Assembly (NCBI GenBank): GCA_049790315.1
Contig: JBAQYV010000229.1
Coordinates: forward strand, 1 to 36,224
Length of the DNA stretch: 36,224 nucleotides
Reading direction: 5' to 3'
Origin: DASPOJ01 sp049790315
Lineage (GTDB): Bacteria; Acidobacteriota; Terriglobia; Acidiferrales; UBA7541
A model generated the notes under the pieces. It was not told where the DNA came from. It did not search any database and worked only from the letters and a program-made list of their open reading frames with translations. Of the stretch, positions 32,997 to 36,224 are shown one piece after another (position 1 is the first letter of the stretch; each line of letters starts with the position of its first letter). The position numbers and the translations under genes were made by a program.

Positions 32997-34082
32997 CTAC
33001 AACGGGTGATAGATCGCGATGCCCGTCGTGATCTGCACCAGCGCTTCGCCGCCGCGATACAGACTCGACCGCGCCGCGCTGTTCGGCACAAAGACAATGT
33101 CGCGCGCCTCAAGCTGTAGATCCGCTTGTTTGCCGCTCAACATTTTTCCGAGATTCAGCGGGATTTCGGTGCGTTTGCCGGTCGCCGGATCCGTGCGAAT
33201 GATGCGCGCCTGACTGCGGGCCGCCGTGCCGGTCAATCCCTCAGCCAATGAAATCGCCTGCAACACCGAGATGCTCGCGTTGGCGTGTAGCGCGAACCCT
33301 CCGGGCCTGCGAACTTCGCCCACCACGTACACCGTGCCCGCAGTGGACACTTTCACGACGTCCCCGGGGAAGACCAGAACGTCGCTCTTCGCTCCGTCGC
33401 CGCCGAGCAAGTCCTCGATGCTCACTTCAATCGCCGCGCCCGCGTGCGCAGGCGAATCGCTTACGGCGCCGCTCGACGGCGCCGCTTCATTTGTGTTCGG
33501 CACGACCGTCACGGTGTCGCCCGCGTCGTCGGCAAGACCTCCAGCCATCGACAACACTTCAATCAATGATTTCGCGCCGCGAATCTGGTACACCCCCGGC
33601 TTGATCACCGCGCCGAACACCGAAACGCCGTGGCTCTCCATCTCCTTGACGAACACCGTCACTTGCGGGTCTTTCATGTAGTGCTCGCGCAACTCTTCTG
33701 CCAGCGATGCTTCAAGATCCTGCGGCGTCTGCCCCGCCACCGGAACCGAGCCCAGCAGCGGCAGCGAGATTTCTCCCGACGCCGACACGCGTACCGTGCG
33801 GCTCAAATCCGGCACATCGAAAACCGAAATATCCAGCAAATCGTCCGGCCCGATACGGTAGCTCGTCGCGTCCGATGGAGAAGATTTCTCGAGTTGCTCC
33901 AACCGCCGGTTGTAATCCGCCGAAGTTCCGTTCTGCCAAGGCTGCGCCGCGCTCGCCGATGATGGCGACGGCAACGTTTGCGACGGCGATGGCGTCTGCC
34001 CTCGCGCACCCGCACACACAACACAGGCCACGCCACTCACGAACGCCACAACCACAACGACGGAAAATCCGCGCAGTGCCAT
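32997..34082 (-). CDS. Polysaccharide export outer-membrane protein (Wza/SLBB family), 361 aa
   Basis: A hydrophobic N-terminal signal (residues 7-26, VVVVVAFVSGVACVVCAG) is followed by a low-complexity Ser/Pro stretch and a Poly_export domain (about 74-160: YRIGPDDLLDISVFDVPDLSRTVRVSASGEISLPLLG). Two SLBB-like regions follow (VSVFGAVIKPGVYQI, VYVVGEVRRPGGFAL). Such proteins form the channel that carries EPS through the periplasm and outer membrane with Wzc. The lipobox is unclear: Cys20 and Cys23 are candidates for acylation, but the signal could be cleaved by signal peptidase I. The open frame reaches GTG at 34187. I chose the ATG at 34082, which has GGAG seven bases upstream and puts the signal peptide at the N-terminus; the predicted sigma-54 start also favours it. 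Confidence 0.9.
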   Translation of the reverse strand: MALRGFSVVVVVAFVSGVACVVCAGARGQTPSPSQTLPSPSSASAAQPWQNGTSADYNRRLEQLEKSSPSDATSYRIGPDDLLDISVFDVPDLSRTVRVSASGEISLPLLGSVPVAGQTPQDLEASLAEELREHYMKDPQVTVFVKEMESHGVSVFGAVIKPGVYQIRGAKSLIEVLSMAGGLADDAGDTVTVVPNTNEAAPSSGAVSDSPAHAGAAIEVSIEDLLGGDGAKSDVLVFPGDVVKVSTAGTVYVVGEVRRPGGFALHANASISVLQAISLAEGLTGTAARSQARIIRTDPATGKRTEIPLNLGKMLSGKQADLQLEARDIVFVPNSAARSSLYRGGEALVQITTGIAIYHPL

Positions 34083-34201
34083 CAATTTTCTCCACCCAAC
34101 TCTTGGTCTCGCAGCTTTCGGTCGCGCCGCCGCTCGAAGCCGCTCCCGCTTTCTCACGAGTTCAAAAATGGAACTCGATGCGGCCACTTCAGCCTATGTA
34201 T

Positions 34202-34218
34202 TGCAAACGATGGGCCAA
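34202..34218 (-). promoter_or_regulatory. Sigma-54 (RpoN) promoter candidate upstream of wza and the EPS operon
   Basis: On the minus strand the site is TTGGCCCATCGTTTGCA. The -24 GG and -12 GC are 10 bases apart and TTGGC and TTTGCA match consensus; two of the conserved positions between them (A and G of CACG) differ. It sits in the 218-base divergent gap, about 120 bases upstream of the chosen ATG. It resembles the site before the TPR gene at 3837. No convincing sigma-70 promoter is seen in the gap for either direction. Confidence 0.45.
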
Positions 34219-34300
34219 CGAGAGGAGTGATCGGAAAACGGCGCCAAGCGGCTTTCCACGTTGTGCCGTTGAACTCTTTCAAGTATCGTCGCTAAAACCG

Positions 34301-35080
34301 ATGGTCGATATTCATTGCCACATTCTGCCGGGCTTAGATGACGGCGCCGCAACCCCCGAGATCGCCCTAGAAATGGCGGAAGCCGCCATTGCCGATGGAA
34401 TCACCCATGTGGTTGCAACTCCCCACGCCAATGCCGACTTCGCATTTCGTCCCGAATTGGTACAGCAACTCCGAGATGAACTTCAGTCCAAACTGGGCGA
34501 TCGTCTCACCTTGGGCACCGGTTGCGATTTCCATCTGAGCTTCGAGAATCTTCAGGACGCGCGGCAACATCCGGGCAAATACACCATCAATCAGAAGCAA
34601 TATCTATTGGTGGAATTGGGCGATTTCGCGATTCCCCCGGCCATGGACGACACGCTGCACCAACTCCAACTCGCCGGCGTCTCGCCGATCATCACCCATC
34701 CCGAGCGCAACAATTTGCTTCGCGCCAAACCCGAACGCCTCTATGGCTGGCTGCACCAAGGCTGCTATGTTCAGGTGACTGCGGGTTCTCTGCTCGGGCG
34801 TTTTGGCCGCGGCGCGGCGCAATGGGTTGAACAGTGGCTCAAAGAGGATCGCATCCACTTTTTCGCAAGTGATGCGCACAGCTTGACTGGCCGGCCGCTA
34901 CGCTTGAGGGAAGCGTACAAGAAAGTTGCGTCATTGCGCGGCGAAGAGGTTGCACAGGCGCTGTTTCAGGATAATCCCGCAGCCGCATTTGATGGCCGGC
35001 CCCTGCCTTACGAACCAGAACAGCAGGAAGTCGCGCGCGAAGGGTCAAGACCGAAGAAGAAGAGGTTTTTCTTTTTCTGA
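34301..35080 (+). CDS. CpsB/YwqE-type tyrosine-protein phosphatase (PHP fold), 259 aa
   Basis: This is a metal-dependent PHP phosphatase expected to dephosphorylate the tyrosine tail of the Wzc-like kinase. It shows DIHCHILPGLDDG (H5, H7), ATPHAN (H42), the GVSPIITHPERN motif (H133) and FFASDAHS (D191, H193), the usual metal ligands of the CpsB family. The chosen ATG at 34301 is where family similarity starts; the in-frame extension upstream has no domain. A Shine-Dalgarno is not evident. It is divergent from the wza/wzc operon across a 218-base gap with a sigma-54-like site pointing the other way. The C-terminus ends KKKRFFFF. Confidence 0.9.
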   Translation: MVDIHCHILPGLDDGAATPEIALEMAEAAIADGITHVVATPHANADFAFRPELVQQLRDELQSKLGDRLTLGTGCDFHLSFENLQDARQHPGKYTINQKQYLLVELGDFAIPPAMDDTLHQLQLAGVSPIITHPERNNLLRAKPERLYGWLHQGCYVQVTAGSLLGRFGRGAAQWVEQWLKEDRIHFFASDAHSLTGRPLRLREAYKKVASLRGEEVAQALFQDNPAAAFDGRPLPYEPEQQEVAREGSRPKKKRFFFF

Positions 35081-35125
35081 AGATACGTTTTACTCCGCCG
35101 CCGTTCACCCGGCCGCGCTCCCAAT

Positions 35126-35147
35126 GCGGGCCCTATGCGCCCGTTTT
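35126..35147 (+). terminator. Weak intrinsic terminator candidate after the phosphatase gene
   Basis: CGGGC (35127-35131) and GCCCG (35139-35143) pair across a 7-base loop and are followed by TTTT (35144-35147). One extra G-T pair is possible. It sits 46 bases past the phosphatase stop, in the correct direction, but the T-run is short. Confidence 0.35.
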
Positions 35148-35172
35148 GCGCGTGGAGTTTTGGCCGCGCACT

Positions 35173-36224
35173 CTAAGAAAATATTTCCAGCACATCCTCG
35201 TACCGCTTGAACGGTGCGATCAAGTAAGCCCCGGCAAGTTCGGTGCGCGCCCAATCGAGCATGCGCCGCGCGATTCGGAAACCAACCTCGCGCGCCGAAG
35301 CGCCCGCCGCTTCCAGTTCTTCCAGCACAGCTTTCGGAATCTCGATGCCCGGCACCTCGTTGTTCAGTCTCACGGCCTGCTTGTAACTCACCAGCGGCCA
35401 AATCCCCAGCAGCACGGGCACCGCCGATTTCCCGCCGATGCGCTTTTCAAACGCATACCAGTGCTCGGGATCGAACAACGGTTGCGTCATCAGAAAGTGC
35501 ACGCCCGCATCGACCTTGGCGTGATAACGATCGATCTCGTATTTCAAATCTTCGGCCACCGGATTGAGCGCCGCGCCAATCGTAAAATTCGTCGCGCCGC
35601 CCAGCGCCTTGCCCGCCCAATCCGTTCCGCGGTTCAATCGCGAAAGCACCTCAACCAATCCGATCGAATCGATTTCGTAAACGCCGCTCGATTCTGGATG
35701 ATCCCCCAGCGACGGCGGATCGCCCGTGATCGCCAGCACATTGCGCACTCCGCCCACGGCCCATGCGCCCAGCAGCGTCGCCTGCAATCCAATCAAATTT
35801 TGATCGCGCGTCGTAACATGTGGAATCGTCTCGATGCCCTCCGCGCCGAGCGCCCCCGCCAATTGCAGCGCGTCCATCCCCACGCGCGCCATCGAACCGC
35901 TGTTGACGTCGATCGCGTCGACCAAGCCCGACGCCATGATTCCCTTCACTTGCTCGAATGTGCGCTCAAGCTGCGCGCCTCGCGGCGGATCGATCTCCAC
36001 CGACACCACGAATTTCTTTTCCTGAATCTTTCGCCATATCGCGCTGTCCGGCTCGCGCCGAACATCGCGATGCGGAACCGCGGCGACTCCCACGTGCGAT
36101 GCCGCGGCCGAAGCGGCTTTCGCGGGACCCGCCTGGCGCGTTGCTTCCGCCAGTGCGCGTATGTGCTCCGGCGTAGTGCCACAACACCCGCCTAGAATGC
36201 GGGCGCCAAGCGCCGCCGCTTCCG
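35173..36224 (-). CDS. Bifunctional homocysteine S-methyltransferase/methylenetetrahydrofolate reductase (partial, N-terminus off the right edge)
   Basis: The frame is open to the window edge. At the edge it encodes ILGGCCGTTPEHIRALAEA, the end of the homocysteine S-methyltransferase domain with its zinc-binding Cys pair. After an Ala-rich linker, the methylenetetrahydrofolate reductase domain begins near codon 60 of the visible part: VVSVEIDPPRG, ATLLGAWAVGGVRNVLAITGDPPSLGDHP, FTIGAALNP and VHFLMTQPLFDP. The fused protein links one-carbon folate metabolism to methionine synthesis. A GTG start inside (36093) would give a stand-alone reductase and is rejected because the upstream domain is in the same frame. 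It is convergent with the phosphatase gene and unrelated in function to the EPS locus. Confidence 0.92.
   Translation of the reverse strand, partial: EAAALGARILGGCCGTTPEHIRALAEATRQAGPAKAASAAASHVGVAAVPHRDVRREPDSAIWRKIQEKKFVVSVEIDPPRGAQLERTFEQVKGIMASGLVDAIDVNSGSMARVGMDALQLAGALGAEGIETIPHVTTRDQNLIGLQATLLGAWAVGGVRNVLAITGDPPSLGDHPESSGVYEIDSIGLVEVLSRLNRGTDWAGKALGGATNFTIGAALNPVAEDLKYEIDRYHAKVDAGVHFLMTQPLFDPEHWYAFEKRIGGKSAVPVLLGIWPLVSYKQAVRLNNEVPGIEIPKAVLEELEAAGASAREVGFRIARRMLDWARTELAGAYLIAPFKRYEDVLEIFS

Noticed and set aside
32893..33112. N-terminal extension of the Wzc-like frame
   Set aside because: It would overlap the end of the exporter gene and encodes only Arg/Ser-rich residues; the ATG at 32893 fits the family start better.
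34083..34300. Possible sigma-70 promoters in the divergent wza/cpsB-like gap
   Set aside because: TTGAAC at 34270 followed by TAAAAC leaves a start only a few bases from the ATG, and no other -35/-10 pair with acceptable spacing was found.
35091..35172. Additional small gene between the phosphatase and reductase genes
   Set aside because: No start with a ribosome-binding site and no motif; only the weak terminator candidate at 35126-35147 is seen.
1..36224. CRISPR arrays, tRNA/rRNA genes, insertion sequences, attachment sites
   Set aside because: I looked for spaced direct repeats, cloverleaf-like stretches, transposase motifs and terminal inverted repeats, and saw none. A formal search with dedicated software was not possible.

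Overview
The window is a GC-rich bacterial chromosome segment dominated by one exopolysaccharide (EPS) biosynthesis locus. Gene content, the unusual protein fusions and the Wzx/Wzy/Wzc/Wza set beside a small TPR/lectin-like protein suggest an Acidobacteriota-like soil bacterium. That assignment is an inference from style; no rRNA or other taxonomic marker is present. I see no tRNA, insertion sequence, integrase or CRISPR array, and no gene-free stretch longer than about 220 bases.

Left flank (1-3818), mainly housekeeping: a partial pgeF/YfiH-type gene, acpS, an MtaB-type tRNA methylthiotransferase, and two overlapping half-size TauE/SafE permease genes.

EPS locus (about 3837-35080): on the plus strand a membrane-anchored TPR protein with a jelly-roll-like C-terminus (4017-5306) lies behind a good sigma-54 promoter match. 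On the minus strand 22 genes run from 34082 down to 5303. Eleven of their 21 junctions overlap, six of them as 4-nt ATGA/GTGA overlaps. In transcription order they are Wza-like exporter, Wzc-like tyrosine kinase, transaldolase-type enzyme, polyprenyl-phosphate sugar transferase, 4-epimerase-like SDR, HddA heptose kinase, UDP-glucose-dehydrogenase-like protein lacking the catalytic Cys, SDR, Gfo/Idh oxidoreductase, GmhA, GmhB, FkbM methyltransferase, MurJ/Wzx-like flippase, methyltransferase-GT4 fusion, Wzy-like polymerase, GT4, methyltransferase, 4,6-dehydratase-like SDR, GT4, a 1029-residue GT4-GT2-methyltransferase fusion, WcaI-like GT4, and an O-antigen ligase-like protein. A second sigma-54-like site precedes wza. 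The CpsB/YwqE phosphatase that would oppose the kinase is divergent at 34301.

Working together: a transaldolase could supply sedoheptulose 7-phosphate. GmhA, HddA and GmhB would then give a heptose 1-phosphate; the nucleotidyltransferase HddC is not in the window. The SDR, Gfo/Idh and dehydrogenase-like enzymes would tailor nucleotide sugars. The phosphotransferase would load the first sugar on undecaprenyl phosphate; six glycosyltransferase domains and four methyltransferase domains would extend and decorate the repeat unit. The MurJ-like protein would flip it, the Wzy-like proteins polymerise it, and Wzc/Wza/CpsB control length and export.

Right flank (35173-36224): a partial fused homocysteine S-methyltransferase/methylenetetrahydrofolate reductase, convergent with the phosphatase gene.
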